DNA from: Crateriforma spongiae
Lineage (GTDB): Bacteria; Planctomycetota; Planctomycetia; Pirellulales; Pirellulaceae
NCBI RefSeq assembly: GCF_012290005.1
Contig: NZ_JAAXMS010000009.1
Location: 62,001-126,000, forward strand
Length of the DNA: 64,000 nucleotides
Direction: 5' to 3'
The position numbers were made by a program, and so were the translations under genes. The notes under the pieces are model-generated. The model was not told the DNA's origin and did not search any database. It saw only the letters and a program-made list of their open reading frames with translations. The stretch's first letter is position 1; each line of letters begins with the position of its first letter. This document shows positions 1 to 8,578 of the stretch, piece by piece.

Positions 1-48
1 AACCTGGCGATCGATACCGTGGCACCTTTCAACCCCACCGGATTGTGA
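1..48 (+). CDS. 3' end of an upstream gene (15 codons)
   Basis: An open frame enters from the left edge and ends at TGA 46-48. The last residues read N-L-A-I-D-T-V-A-P-F-N-P-T-G-L. The stop directly abuts the ATG of the CheX-like gene at 49, which suggests one transcript and perhaps translational coupling. A response regulator would fit next to CheX, but 15 residues cannot show that, so function is unknown. Confidence 0.4.
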   Translation, partial: NLAIDTVAPFNPTGL

Positions 49-552
49 ATGTCTGTTGCGATTGATGTACAGCGATCGGCTGCGATTTCCGAGGCCGCCG
101 ATGAATCCTTGCGTGATGTCATCGAAACCATGACCGGCGGAACGGTTCGCCAAGTTTCCAGCGATGTTCCGCACGTCGAAGAGGCCGCGACGACCGTCGA
201 CCGGTCTCCATTGACGATCACCGTTAGTTTGAGCGGTGAGTTGAACGGGTGCATCGGACTGTGCCTCAGTCGTAACGCGGCGCTTCAGTGGACCGAAGCG
301 ATCAGCGGCGAATCGACCGAGGAAATTGACCAATTGGTCATCGACGCCTGTGGCGAACTCGGCAACATGGTCGTCGGCGGAGTGAAACGCCGGCTGGACG
401 ATGTTGAACTGAAGATGGGGCTTCCCACGGCGTTTCGCGCCGGACGCGATGGTGTGGTTTTCTGCAGCAGCATGCAGCCGATCTTCTTGGCCTATGAATA
501 CGGCGACACCACGCTTGACGTGTTCGTCGCATTGGCGGCGACACCGTCCTGA
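49..552 (+). CDS. CheX-like chemotaxis phosphatase domain protein
   Basis: This 167-residue protein has the size and shape of CheX/CheC-family proteins, which remove phosphate from CheY-P in the cytoplasm. The key motif is visible at residues 100-113 (A-C-G-E-L-G-N-M-V-V-G-G-V-K). Glu103 and Asn106 match the family's E-x-x-N catalytic pair. A CheC protein would carry two such helices. Only one is seen, which fits CheX. The gene starts immediately after the stop of the preceding frame, so it is probably the second gene of an operon. No CheA, CheW or receptor gene lies in this window. The domain family is well supported, but a role in chemotaxis rather than another phospho-relay is inferred. 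Confidence 0.8.
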   Translation: MSVAIDVQRSAAISEAADESLRDVIETMTGGTVRQVSSDVPHVEEAATTVDRSPLTITVSLSGELNGCIGLCLSRNAALQWTEAISGESTEEIDQLVIDACGELGNMVVGGVKRRLDDVELKMGLPTAFRAGRDGVVFCSSMQPIFLAYEYGDTTLDVFVALAATPS

Positions 553-662
553 GCGGGCGTCGCGACGGCGCTGGGCGCCGCGACCGCTTGATCGACGACT
601 TGCTTCAAGAGGATAGTAGGAAGACACACCTGTCGTCCCACTTCCTCTGTTGACCGGTCCCG

Positions 663-1706
663 ATGCGCGACAATCTTCCGCCCTACGACTCGTTCCTGTT
701 GGTTTCTTTCGGCGGCCCAGAAGGGCCCGATGATGTGATGCCGTATCTGGAAAATGTGCTGCGTGGAAAACGCGTGCCCAGAGAACGGATGCTGGAGGTC
801 GCCCAGCACTATCAAAGTTTCGGCGGCGTCAGCCCGATCAACGAACAGAATCGCGAGCTGATGGCGGCAATCCTGTCGGAATTTCGTCAGCACGACGTTG
901 ATCTGCCGGTGTACTGGGGCAACCGCAACTGGAAGCCTTACTTTGCTGAAACGCTGCAGCAAATGAAGGACGACGGGTGCCGCCGCGCGATCGCCTTCTT
1001 CACCAGCATGTTCAGCTGCTACAGCGGATGTCGACAGTACCGCGAAAACATCGCCGAAGCGCAGGCTCAGGTCGGCCCTGACGCACCGATCGTGGAAAAA
1101 GTTCGCATGGGGTTCAACCATCCGCACTTCATCGACACCTTGGCCGATTCGGTCCGGCAGGCGGCAAAATCACTTGCGTCCGATCATGTTGCCGACACGT
1201 TGATGTTCACCGCACACAGCATCCCCAATTCCATGGCGGATAACTGTGACTATGTCTTGCAACTAAACGAGACGTGTCGGTTGGTGGCCGAAGCGGCCGG
1301 GTTTGAAACTTGGGAATTGGTGTTCCAAAGCCGCAGCGGACCGCCCCAGCAACCGTGGCTGGAACCCGATGTGTGCGATCGTATCGAACAGAAACACCGC
1401 GAATCACCGATCGGCGGATTGGTGCTGATGCCTGTCGGGTTCGTCAGCGATCACATGGAAGTGCTGTACGACCTGGATGATGAAGCGGCCACCCTGTGCA
1501 AAAAGCTGGGCATCCCACTGGCGCGTGCGGCCACCCCTGGAACCGCGCCGAAGTTCGTGCAGATGATTCGCGAATTGGTACAGGAACGAATCGCAAATTC
1601 CGACCAGCGGGCGGCGGTAGGCAAGTTGGGTCCATGGCACGATGTGTGTCCCCAAGATTGCTGCCTTTACACGCCGGCACGCCGCCCCGCTTCCGCGGGA
1701 CGATAG
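663..1706 (+). CDS. hemH: Ferrochelatase (HemH/CpfC family)
   Basis: This 347-residue protein inserts Fe2+ into a porphyrin in haem synthesis. The N-terminus has the family's V-S-F-G-G-P-E-G-P signature (residues 14-22). The catalytic histidine sits in F-T-A-H-S-I-P (His185), and the conserved acidic residue is in V-S-D-H-M-E-V-L-Y-D (Glu266). The C-terminal tail has Cys329, Cys333 and Cys334 (C-P-Q-D-C-C). This recalls ferrochelatases that bind a [2Fe-2S] cluster, though cluster binding is only a guess. The sequence does not tell whether the substrate is protoporphyrin or coproporphyrin. The start is the ATG at 663, and no strong ribosome binding site is seen. The gene converges on the HtrA-like gene with an 19-bp gap. 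Confidence 0.92.
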   Translation: MRDNLPPYDSFLLVSFGGPEGPDDVMPYLENVLRGKRVPRERMLEVAQHYQSFGGVSPINEQNRELMAAILSEFRQHDVDLPVYWGNRNWKPYFAETLQQMKDDGCRRAIAFFTSMFSCYSGCRQYRENIAEAQAQVGPDAPIVEKVRMGFNHPHFIDTLADSVRQAAKSLASDHVADTLMFTAHSIPNSMADNCDYVLQLNETCRLVAEAAGFETWELVFQSRSGPPQQPWLEPDVCDRIEQKHRESPIGGLVLMPVGFVSDHMEVLYDLDDEAATLCKKLGIPLARAATPGTAPKFVQMIRELVQERIANSDQRAAVGKLGPWHDVCPQDCCLYTPARRPASAGR

Positions 1707-1725
1707 ACGCTTGGACCGCGGCCGA

Positions 1726-3036
1726 TCATTGCAAGTCGGTCAACACCACACTGGTGCGATAGCGTTTGCCGTTGCGATAGATGATCATCGGCACCGAATC
1801 GCCGGCGGGCGTCAGTCCCACACAGGCAACCAAGTGATCGTCGCTTTCCACCTTGCGACCATTGAATTCGACGATGATATCGCCACGTTGCAAGTTGGCG
1901 GTCGCGGCCGGCGATCCCGGACGAACGTTCTTAACCCGAGCACCGCTGTCGTACTGATAGCCGGCGGAAAGCATGTCGGCGGACGTGAACTCGGGATCCA
2001 ACACGACGCCCAAGTATCCGCGACGCAATTCACCGAATCGAATCAACTGGTCGGCCACTTGGACGGCCATGTTGATGGGAATGGCAAAACCGATGCCTTC
2101 GCTGCCGCCGCTGCTGCTGGCGATTGCCGTGTTAATGGCGACGACTTCGCCACGCAAGTTCAACAGCGGACCGCCGCTATTGCCGGGGTTGATGGCCGCG
2201 TCCGTTTGGAAGAAGTCTTGCAAGTCGATCTTCTGTTCGCCCAACGACAGGTCGCGTCGTCCCATGGCGCTCATGATGCCGAAGGTGACCGAGTGGTTCA
2301 AACCAAAGGGGCTTCCGATGGCGATCACAAAGTCACCGATTTGACAATCATCGCTGTTCCCCAACTTGGCGGCGGGCAGGTCCGACGCTGCGATCTGCAT
2401 CACGGCGATGTCCGTGTTCTTGTCGGCCAAGACTTTCAGCGGTGACATTTCGCGACCGTTGTCGGCACGCAACAGGATCTGCTGTGGCGATGCACCGGCT
2501 ATGACATGGCGGTTGGTCAGGACCCAAGTTTCCCCACCGGCACTGATGAGGACGCCGGCCCCCGCCTCGTCGTAAGATTCGATCTGGCCGCCCTTGTTTT
2601 CGGTCTTGTGTGCTTCGATATGAATCACACTGGGTTTGACCAACTGGGCGACACGCCGAACCAGGTTGCCCAACCGATCAAAGGCATTGAATTCCTCGGC
2701 CAATTCATTGAACAGCCGCTCGCGTTGTTGGTCGATCTGTCGCGCCGATGGAACGTCCCCGCCACGTTCGGCAAAGTGATCGTCGTCGGCGCCGCGCAAG
2801 GCTTGAGGGCCGACCGGTGGCACCGGGGATTCCAAGCTGGGCCGGGCCATCGTGATCGGATGTCCGGTTTGGGGACTGACATAGCGTGTTTGCTGTGCCG
2901 TGGCCGTCACGGCCCCCATCCACATCAATGCAGCTGTAACGATCGGCGTGGCCCATGCGATCACGCGTCGGTGCGACTGTCGGTTGGAAACAGCAGTTCG
3001 CAGATTCGCTTCGTCACCAAGTTTCATCATCGGCAT
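1726..3036 (-). CDS. HtrA/DegP-like serine protease with one PDZ domain
   Basis: This is a 436-residue envelope protease. An N-terminal hydrophobic segment at about 26-47 serves as signal peptide or anchor. The trypsin-like domain at about 130-330 has a complete triad: His177 (T-N-R-H-V-I-A-G), Asp209 (N-T-D-I-A-V) and Ser287 (N-P-G-N-S-G-G-P). One PDZ domain follows at about 340-428. HtrA/Deg proteins degrade or refold damaged periplasmic proteins. The specific paralogue cannot be assigned, and with a single PDZ it is closer to DegS/HtrA layout than to DegP. Residues 50-125 are a Pro/Gln-rich linker. A second possible start is Met4. The gene is preceded by a 529-bp intergenic stretch that should hold its promoter. 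Confidence 0.92.
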   Translation of the reverse strand: MPMMKLGDEANLRTAVSNRQSHRRVIAWATPIVTAALMWMGAVTATAQQTRYVSPQTGHPITMARPSLESPVPPVGPQALRGADDDHFAERGGDVPSARQIDQQRERLFNELAEEFNAFDRLGNLVRRVAQLVKPSVIHIEAHKTENKGGQIESYDEAGAGVLISAGGETWVLTNRHVIAGASPQQILLRADNGREMSPLKVLADKNTDIAVMQIAASDLPAAKLGNSDDCQIGDFVIAIGSPFGLNHSVTFGIMSAMGRRDLSLGEQKIDLQDFFQTDAAINPGNSGGPLLNLRGEVVAINTAIASSSGGSEGIGFAIPINMAVQVADQLIRFGELRRGYLGVVLDPEFTSADMLSAGYQYDSGARVKNVRPGSPAATANLQRGDIIVEFNGRKVESDDHLVACVGLTPAGDSVPMIIYRNGKRYRTSVVLTDLQ

Positions 3037-3565
3037 GTCTTGTCGGAGCGATCTTGGGAAAGGGATGGGGGAACGACAGGCGGGACCGCGCGGCGGAACG
3101 TCTTGATCTTACGCATCGTCCACCCGATGGGGCCAGCTTCCACCATGTTCGCCGGGGCGCACCTTGACGCTGTCACTGTCAGAACCGAAACAAACGGCGC
3201 ATTAAAAAACGACCGCACCAATGGTGCGGCCGGTACGCTTGGTTTCTTATGCCGTCGTCGGCAATGCGAATGCGCGACGTGTCAAACAGAAATGATTGTC
3301 CCAGTGATCCGGTGCCCGGAATCTGGATCAAGTGGGATTTTGGTTGAACGACATCGCGTCGGCGAACAGGGCGGATCGAACCGAAAAAATCGCTTGGGCA
3401 ATCCGGACGTATTGCCGCGTCGGACCGATGGATCGTCGGCCCCAATAGGTCAAGTGCTAACGGGCGTGTTTCACAGCAGCGGAACGTTCCCACTGCTTCG
3501 TGATAACCTTCGCTTGGTCAATGTTGTCCGGACATGTTGGCCGACGATTCATCCCGTCGCCGGAA
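3037..3565. other. Intergenic stretch, both flanking genes on minus strand
   Basis: This lies downstream of the DksA/TraR-type gene and upstream of the HtrA-like gene. It holds the promoter region of the protease and a terminator-like hairpin at 3204-3229. The 340 bases between the zinc-finger gene's stop and that hairpin have no convincing coding frame. A 104-codon minus-strand frame (3179-3493) has no recognisable domain and runs through the terminator, so I do not call it. Confidence 0.5.
3204..3229 (-). terminator. Rho-independent terminator-like hairpin, minus strand
   Basis: Read on the minus strand, CCGCACC, loop ATT and GGTGCGG form a perfect 7-bp stem. It is followed by TCG and six T residues. 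The hairpin lies about 340 bases downstream of the DksA/TraR-type gene and upstream of the HtrA-like gene. It would therefore end the former's transcript, or a small RNA encoded between them. Confidence 0.6.
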
Positions 3566-3979
3566 TCAAACGGGATCCACTTCAGACACATCGAACACAC
3601 GATTCCAGGCCACCACGTTGCTGCCGTCTTGACCGTCTTCTTCGCGGCGACGGCAATCGATGCAGTCGGTCGCGTAGGGAACCGCTCGCAGCCGGGTGAT
3701 CGGAATCGGCTTGCCGCAGGATTCGCAATTGCCATACGTTCCCGCTTCGAATCGCGCGATCGCGTCTTCCATTGCCCCCAATTCGCGAGACTCGTTTTCG
3801 ACCAACTGGCTGTTCAGTTCGTCCTGAATGGTGTCGGCCGCGGCATCCAACGGGTCGCCCGTTTTTTGACCGTGCAGTTCCTGAAGCAAACTGAGATCAC
3901 CATCCAAGGCGCGTCGCAACGCGTCACGACGGCGGACTAGCGTCACACGCAGTTTGTTGAGGGATTCTTTGCGAGACAT
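3566..3979 (-). CDS. TraR/DksA-type C4 zinc-finger protein
   Basis: This 137-residue cytoplasmic protein has a coiled-coil first half (about 5-80) and a C4 zinc finger with Cys85, Cys88, Cys106 and Cys109. That is the architecture of DksA/TraR regulators, which enter the RNA polymerase secondary channel and act with ppGpp. DksA's coiled-coil tip normally carries acidic residues. Here the tip region near residues 41-50 reads G-D-P-L-D-A-A-A-D-T, which preserves an acidic pattern. A G-rich Shine-Dalgarno (AAGGGGG, about 3986-3992 on the complement) precedes the ATG. The long 3' region ends in a terminator-like hairpin. It could instead be a TraR-like or RNA polymerase-binding paralogue. Confidence 0.85.
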   Translation of the reverse strand: MSRKESLNKLRVTLVRRRDALRRALDGDLSLLQELHGQKTGDPLDAAADTIQDELNSQLVENESRELGAMEDAIARFEAGTYGNCESCGKPIPITRLRAVPYATDCIDCRRREEDGQDGSNVVAWNRVFDVSEVDPV

Positions 3980-4629
3980 GGGTCACCCCCTTCTATCCTC
4001 GGTTGGTCGCTGATCTGGATCGTCGACGTGCCGTGTGCGTCACCGCGCGCCGACGACGGGTGTGTCCTACGTGACCAGTGTCACCCTGGTTTGGTTCCCA
4101 GCAAAAGTCAGGGAAATCGATTCCTTTCAACGAAAGGACCGAATTTCCGACCATCGCGAAACCGCAATCCGGGGTCGTCATCGCAACGCGCCGGCGGAAA
4201 ACATCCGAACGTAGCGTCATTTGTTCACCGTCCAGCGACGAAGGGCAACGTCACCAGTAGCGCAGGCGTCGTAATCCTACGAGCCTGACGACGGAAGTCC
4301 CGTCACCAGTTGCACGGGAAGTAAGCAATCGCCGGGCCATTCGTTGGGAAATACCGCCTGAGTCGGTTCTAACGGGCGTTCAGCCCCCATTAGAAATCCA
4401 ACCACTGATAGCGGACAGTTCACGAAATCTGCACAACGGACACCCTCCACAGGGCTATCCATGCCCCTCTCCGATTTTTCCGATTTCATTGCCTGATCGT
4501 TCCAGGTTCACTCATCGACAGTCGCTACGGCGTCGATAACGGAAGAGTATCGAAACGCGCCGCGACCGAATCGGTCGATCATCGGGATCCAGTCGGTTGG
4601 GGCGAACATCGAGGCAAGGGATTGCACAG
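3980..4629. other. Long divergent intergenic region, hairpin-rich
   Basis: About 650 bases separate the DksA/TraR-type gene (minus) from the FHA giant (plus). No frame here looks coding. The stretch 4263-4461 holds several well-formed inverted repeats, listed separately. Promoters for both flanking genes must lie here, but I see no clear -35/-10 pair. Confidence 0.5.
4263..4461. ncRNA. Candidate structured RNA or leader, class unknown
   Basis: Four inverted repeats lie within 200 bases. (1) CAGGC-g-TCGTA (4263-4273) pairs with TACGA-GCCTG (4278-4287), a 10-bp stem with one bulge. (2) GACGG (4290-4294) pairs with CCGTC (4300-4304). (3) CCCGT (4299-4303) pairs with ACGGG (4314-4318), which excludes hairpin 2. 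(4) TTCTAACGGG (4367-4376) pairs with CCCATTAGAA (4386-4395). A weaker one (GGA...TCC around CCC/GGG) spans 4439-4461. In hairpin 4 the single imperfect pair is a G-U wobble if the minus strand is transcribed but an A-C mismatch on the plus strand. This hints at a leader of the DksA/TraR-type gene. It does not match tRNA, tmRNA, SRP RNA or RNase P RNA cores that I recognise. Confidence 0.3.
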
Positions 4630-7600
4630 GTGAGCGTGAATCAAGACACAACGACCGGATCGTTTCAAATCGAAGCGATCATCGGCGCACCGACGAACCA
4701 CACCAACGTCTCCGAGGGGGCGAAGGATCCGGCCGGGGTGGCTCCCATGGCAATCGACTCGGGACCGCCCGAATCAGCCGTCGCCACAACTCAAGCGGCG
4801 ATCGAGTTTCGCGTATCCCGCCAAGACGCGCCGACCCGGCGCTTGCGACTGGCCGGTGCTCGGTACACCTTCGGCAGTGGTTCCTCGTGCTCGATCTGCT
4901 TGGACGATCCGTCGCTGCAGCCGCTGCACGCGATCCTGATCCGCGAAGGCGATCGGGTCCAAATGCGTGCCCATTCGATCCCGATCGAAATCAACGGTTC
5001 GCGAACCACCGAGGCCGTATTGTCGGTGGGCGACCAAGTCCGTTTGGGCAGCTATCGATTTGAATTGTTATCGATAGCCGCCTCCGTCTCCGTGCCGGCT
5101 GTCGATCCGGTGGCGGCCACCGCGACGCAGACGCCGGGCGATCCGTCGACACGACAACACCAGCGGGACGATGAACAGGACATGGGACGTTTATCGTTTG
5201 ACGATGCGGGCATGTATGGGGAACCTTCGCTGGACCTGGCGTCCTTTGAAAAGCCCACCTCACGTCCGCCCGAAGATGCCGCCGCGTCGTCGGAAACGGT
5301 CTTACAACAATCACCACCGCTGCCTGATTTGTCGGGCGTATTGACCGGTGAGGTCATCGACCATCAAGTTTGGCAAGACCGACTGCGCCGCGAAGTCCAG
5401 TTGTGGCGTCAGCGTCAAGAAGAATGCGAACGCCTGGTCCAACGATGCACCGATCGCGAATCGGAATTGCGTCAACGTGAATCGGAATTGTGGAGCAGGG
5501 CAGAGCGTCTGCAGGCTCGCGAAGCCAATTTAAAGGCGCAAGAATCGGCCGCCTACGAAATCCAACGTGAATACTTGGTCCAGCAAGAAGAACTGCAACA
5601 GCTGCGCAAGCAACATCAGCAGCAGTCCGACGACTGGAACCGCCGCAACGAAGAATACCGACGCCGGGAAAACGAGTACCAAGCTCAGGTCGAACAAGCA
5701 TCTCGGCAACTGGAACAGTCGCGCAGCCAGACCGAAACCGCGACCCAGTCGGTCGCCCGCATGCGACAGCAGCTGTCAGCGCTGAACCACCAGTTGGCCA
5801 GTTTGTCCCAAAACCAGGAAGAACTGGAACAGCGTGAGCGAAAATATCGCGCTGAACTACAGCAACAGACCGAACATTGGAAAGCCACACTTGCCGACGC
5901 GGAATCCAAACAACAAGCGTCCCAACGTGAATTGGCGGAACTAAAGGAAGCGAAGGACGACAGCGACACACGACGTCAGGATGCCGAGGCACGTGTCCGC
6001 GAAATGACGGACAGCTTGCAGTTGGCGCAGTCCCAGGCCGAAGAGCAATCCGCCAAACTGGCGGCCAGCGAATCGATCGCCGAAGAACTGCGTGTCCAAA
6101 TCGCGGAAATGCAACAGGAATTGCAGGAAGCCCAATCCGACACGGCACGACTGCGCGACGAGTGCGAACAAGCCCAACAGCAAATCCAGAGTTTGGAACA
6201 CGAAGGCGTCCAGATTCGATCGGATTCTGACCAGCAACGCAGCCAGTGGGAAGCCGAAACGGTCCAACTGCGCGAGTCGGTCCAGCAACTGAGCGATGAA
6301 CTTGCCGTCGCCAACGAACAGCTGACGAAGTTGCAGCAGAACAACGACGAACTGTCCGACAAGCTGCAACAGATTCGCCAGCAACGCGACGAAGCCATCG
6401 CCGAGTCGGAAAGCCGCCCATCGGCCGACGACCTACAACGCGTCCGCGATGAACTGCAAGACGCCACCCAGCGTCTGAGCGACTTGCAAAACCATCACGA
6501 AGACGTTCTGCAAGAACTGGAACAGGCACGTCACGCTGTCGACGTTCAACAGGCCGCCACACCAAGCGAACCAGATCTTTCGGCCGTCGCCGAAACGCCG
6601 GCCGACGAATTGTCGCCGGCGGAGCTATCGGAACCTGAATCGGCGGATCCCAAACCCTCCACTGCAGCGTTGGAGATTGTTGAACAAGCGGCTGCACCGG
6701 AGCTGCCGGCACAGGAAGCGTTGTTGAGCGACGAACAAGCCGCACCACAGTGGCAGGATGAACACGACGCGACCGTGCCCCAAGCGGAGTCGCCCTTGTC
6801 CGTCGTCGACGCCGATGTGTGGCCGACCTACGACCATGTCGAATCACAATCGGCCGACGATGCATCCGCAACAGCGGACGATCACAGCGTCTCCACCGCC
6901 GAAGACACCTCCATGTTGTCTAACGCGTCCGTCGTCGAGGATGCGACGGAATCGATTCCAATGACGCCACCGGATTTGGGATCGGATGTCGATCACGAAT
7001 CACAGGTCGAACCATCCCCGGTCGCTGAATCGGATCCGGCCGCCGGCATGCCCGATGCGACCGACGATTCGGCATGGGACATGCCGGTTGCAACACAACA
7101 AGATGCATCAGAACCCGAACCATCGGCTGCAGTGATGCAGGATGCAACCGGATCGATCGCTGAAGACGCTGCGGAAGATCCCTGGGCTTCGGTGTCAACA
7201 GACTGGGAAGATCAAGAAACATCGATCCCCGACGGTGAAACACCCGCGGTAGCCGAACAGACGGAAACTTCAACGGGCTCCTCCGAAGACTCATCGGGGT
7301 TCGACCCGTGGGCTCAAGCCAGCGAACCGGCACAATTGAGCCGAGAGGAGATCGAAGCGGCGAAGGCCAGTTGCCAAGAAGATGCTGAGACAGAAAGCGA
7401 ACCTGCTGACGCGGGCGTCGACATGACGTCGATCTGGAGCGAGCCGGAAGCGACCGACTCCGATTCGTCGAACATCTTTCACGAACCCACGGTTCTGACC
7501 GAAAGCGACCTTGCATCCGACACCTCGGATACGTCTTGGACGCCGCCCGCTGCCGACGAAGACTTGTCGGCACTGGATGACGCTGAACCATCGTTTGCGA

Positions 7601-8562
7601 GCGAATCTGACCAAGGCCTGGAACTGGTGGCCGATCCGAGTGAGATCTCCGAACCAGAACAGGCCACCAATTCGGACTCGGACGATGCGACACGTTTCAT
7701 CGCCGAAGGATCGTTGGCCCAACAACTGTTAAGCGACATCGCCGCGGACCAATCCCAACCGATCGAAGCGGTGGATGCGTCTGAGCCCGCCACCGAAGAT
7801 GCCGATCCGCAGGAGAGCGAATCCACTTTTGCGGGCACATTCAACCTGGCCGATTGGCAGGATGAAAACCAAGACGTCGCGGACCCATCGTCGATCAGCG
7901 AAAACGCCGGTGCCGAGGAACTTGGCCCCGCGCCTGTCCAAGAAGTCGCCAGCGAAGTTGCCGCCGATCCCCAGCCGACGCCCGAACCGGCCGCCACCGG
8001 TTCCGTCGCCGACGAAGAACCCGAAGACGACTCGATCGAAGCCTACATGAATCGTCTGTTGCAACGTGTCCAGAACGGGCCAAACGCAACCGGCGCGACA
8101 GGCGGCGGATCAGCACCCACGCCTCAGAAAGACGCATCGGCGGCGGCCGAGGAAGCACCGGCGGCAGAGATTCCGGTCGAACCCGAACCGGTCATTGACC
8201 CCAACGCGCCGCTGATCGCTCGTTCCGAAGCCCCCGAAAAGCACACGAACTTGTCGGCCATGCGAGAGCTGGCCAATGATTCCGCTCGCAGCGCGATCAG
8301 CCGCAGCACCAAACAGCAAATCCGTGACACCCAATTGCGTGGCATGTCACGTCTGTTGGTCGCCGCCGTGTTTGCCATCAGCGGGCTGGGCGTTTTTGTT
8401 GCGTCACCCATCATGTGGGTCAGCCTGCTGGGTCTGCTTGCCGGGATCATCGCTGCGGCGCTTTACGGCCGCGAAGGCTGGATGCTGATCCGCGATTCAC
8501 GCCGACGTCTGATGATGGCTCAAACCGCCCAGGAAACTCAGCCGAACCAGGACGAATCCTAG
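4630..8562 (+). CDS. Giant FHA / coiled-coil / acidic-linker membrane protein
   Basis: The protein is about 1310 residues from the GTG at 4630, which has a purine-rich GAGG/AAGGG stretch (4611-4620) upstream. A TTG at 4597 extends the frame by 11 codons. Domains in order: a short disordered leader, an FHA-like fold (about 60-150), a long Gln/Glu/Arg coiled coil (about 245-640), and a low-complexity Ser/Asp/Glu/Ala linker of about 540 residues. At the C-terminus are two membrane helices (about 1241-1285) and a short cytoplasmic tail. The FHA domain is degenerate: the G-R pair is G-S (F-G-S-G-S-S), and the S-x-x-H motif is lost (S-L-Q-P-L-H). Phosphothreonine binding is therefore doubtful. The layout suggests a membrane-tethered scaffold or spacer. 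I do not recognise a named family and infer no enzyme activity. Confidence 0.85.
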   Translation: MSVNQDTTTGSFQIEAIIGAPTNHTNVSEGAKDPAGVAPMAIDSGPPESAVATTQAAIEFRVSRQDAPTRRLRLAGARYTFGSGSSCSICLDDPSLQPLHAILIREGDRVQMRAHSIPIEINGSRTTEAVLSVGDQVRLGSYRFELLSIAASVSVPAVDPVAATATQTPGDPSTRQHQRDDEQDMGRLSFDDAGMYGEPSLDLASFEKPTSRPPEDAAASSETVLQQSPPLPDLSGVLTGEVIDHQVWQDRLRREVQLWRQRQEECERLVQRCTDRESELRQRESELWSRAERLQAREANLKAQESAAYEIQREYLVQQEELQQLRKQHQQQSDDWNRRNEEYRRRENEYQAQVEQASRQLEQSRSQTETATQSVARMRQQLSALNHQLASLSQNQEELEQRERKYRAELQQQTEHWKATLADAESKQQASQRELAELKEAKDDSDTRRQDAEARVREMTDSLQLAQSQAEEQSAKLAASESIAEELRVQIAEMQQELQEAQSDTARLRDECEQAQQQIQSLEHEGVQIRSDSDQQRSQWEAETVQLRESVQQLSDELAVANEQLTKLQQNNDELSDKLQQIRQQRDEAIAESESRPSADDLQRVRDELQDATQRLSDLQNHHEDVLQELEQARHAVDVQQAATPSEPDLSAVAETPADELSPAELSEPESADPKPSTAALEIVEQAAAPELPAQEALLSDEQAAPQWQDEHDATVPQAESPLSVVDADVWPTYDHVESQSADDASATADDHSVSTAEDTSMLSNASVVEDATESIPMTPPDLGSDVDHESQVEPSPVAESDPAAGMPDATDDSAWDMPVATQQDASEPEPSAAVMQDATGSIAEDAAEDPWASVSTDWEDQETSIPDGETPAVAEQTETSTGSSEDSSGFDPWAQASEPAQLSREEIEAAKASCQEDAETESEPADAGVDMTSIWSEPEATDSDSSNIFHEPTVLTESDLASDTSDTSWTPPAADEDLSALDDAEPSFASESDQGLELVADPSEISEPEQATNSDSDDATRFIAEGSLAQQLLSDIAADQSQPIEAVDASEPATEDADPQESESTFAGTFNLADWQDENQDVADPSSISENAGAEELGPAPVQEVASEVAADPQPTPEPAATGSVADEEPEDDSIEAYMNRLLQRVQNGPNATGATGGGSAPTPQKDASAAAEEAPAAEIPVEPEPVIDPNAPLIARSEAPEKHTNLSAMRELANDSARSAISRSTKQQIRDTQLRGMSRLLVAAVFAISGLGVFVASPIMWVSLLGLLAGIIAAALYGREGWMLIRDSRRRLMMAQTAQETQPNQDES

Positions 8563-8578
8563 GGCCACGACCCGTTGA

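Noticed and set aside
3365-3390. tRNA T-loop-like string on the minus strand (GGTTCGATCC)
   Set aside because: The flanking bases cannot form the five-base T stem, and no acceptor or anticodon arm fits.
2506-3699. 397-codon plus-strand frame
   Set aside because: It runs opposite the HtrA-like gene and on through the intergenic terminator, without any family feature.
4277-4489. 70-codon minus-strand frame
   Set aside because: It lies in the hairpin-rich intergenic region. Its codons are constrained by the stems, and it has no family features.
5354-6871. 505-codon minus-strand frame across the FHA giant
   Set aside because: It lies opposite a coding region rich in Gln, Glu and Arg codons, is Arg/Pro-rich and has no domain. 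A shadow of the plus-strand gene.
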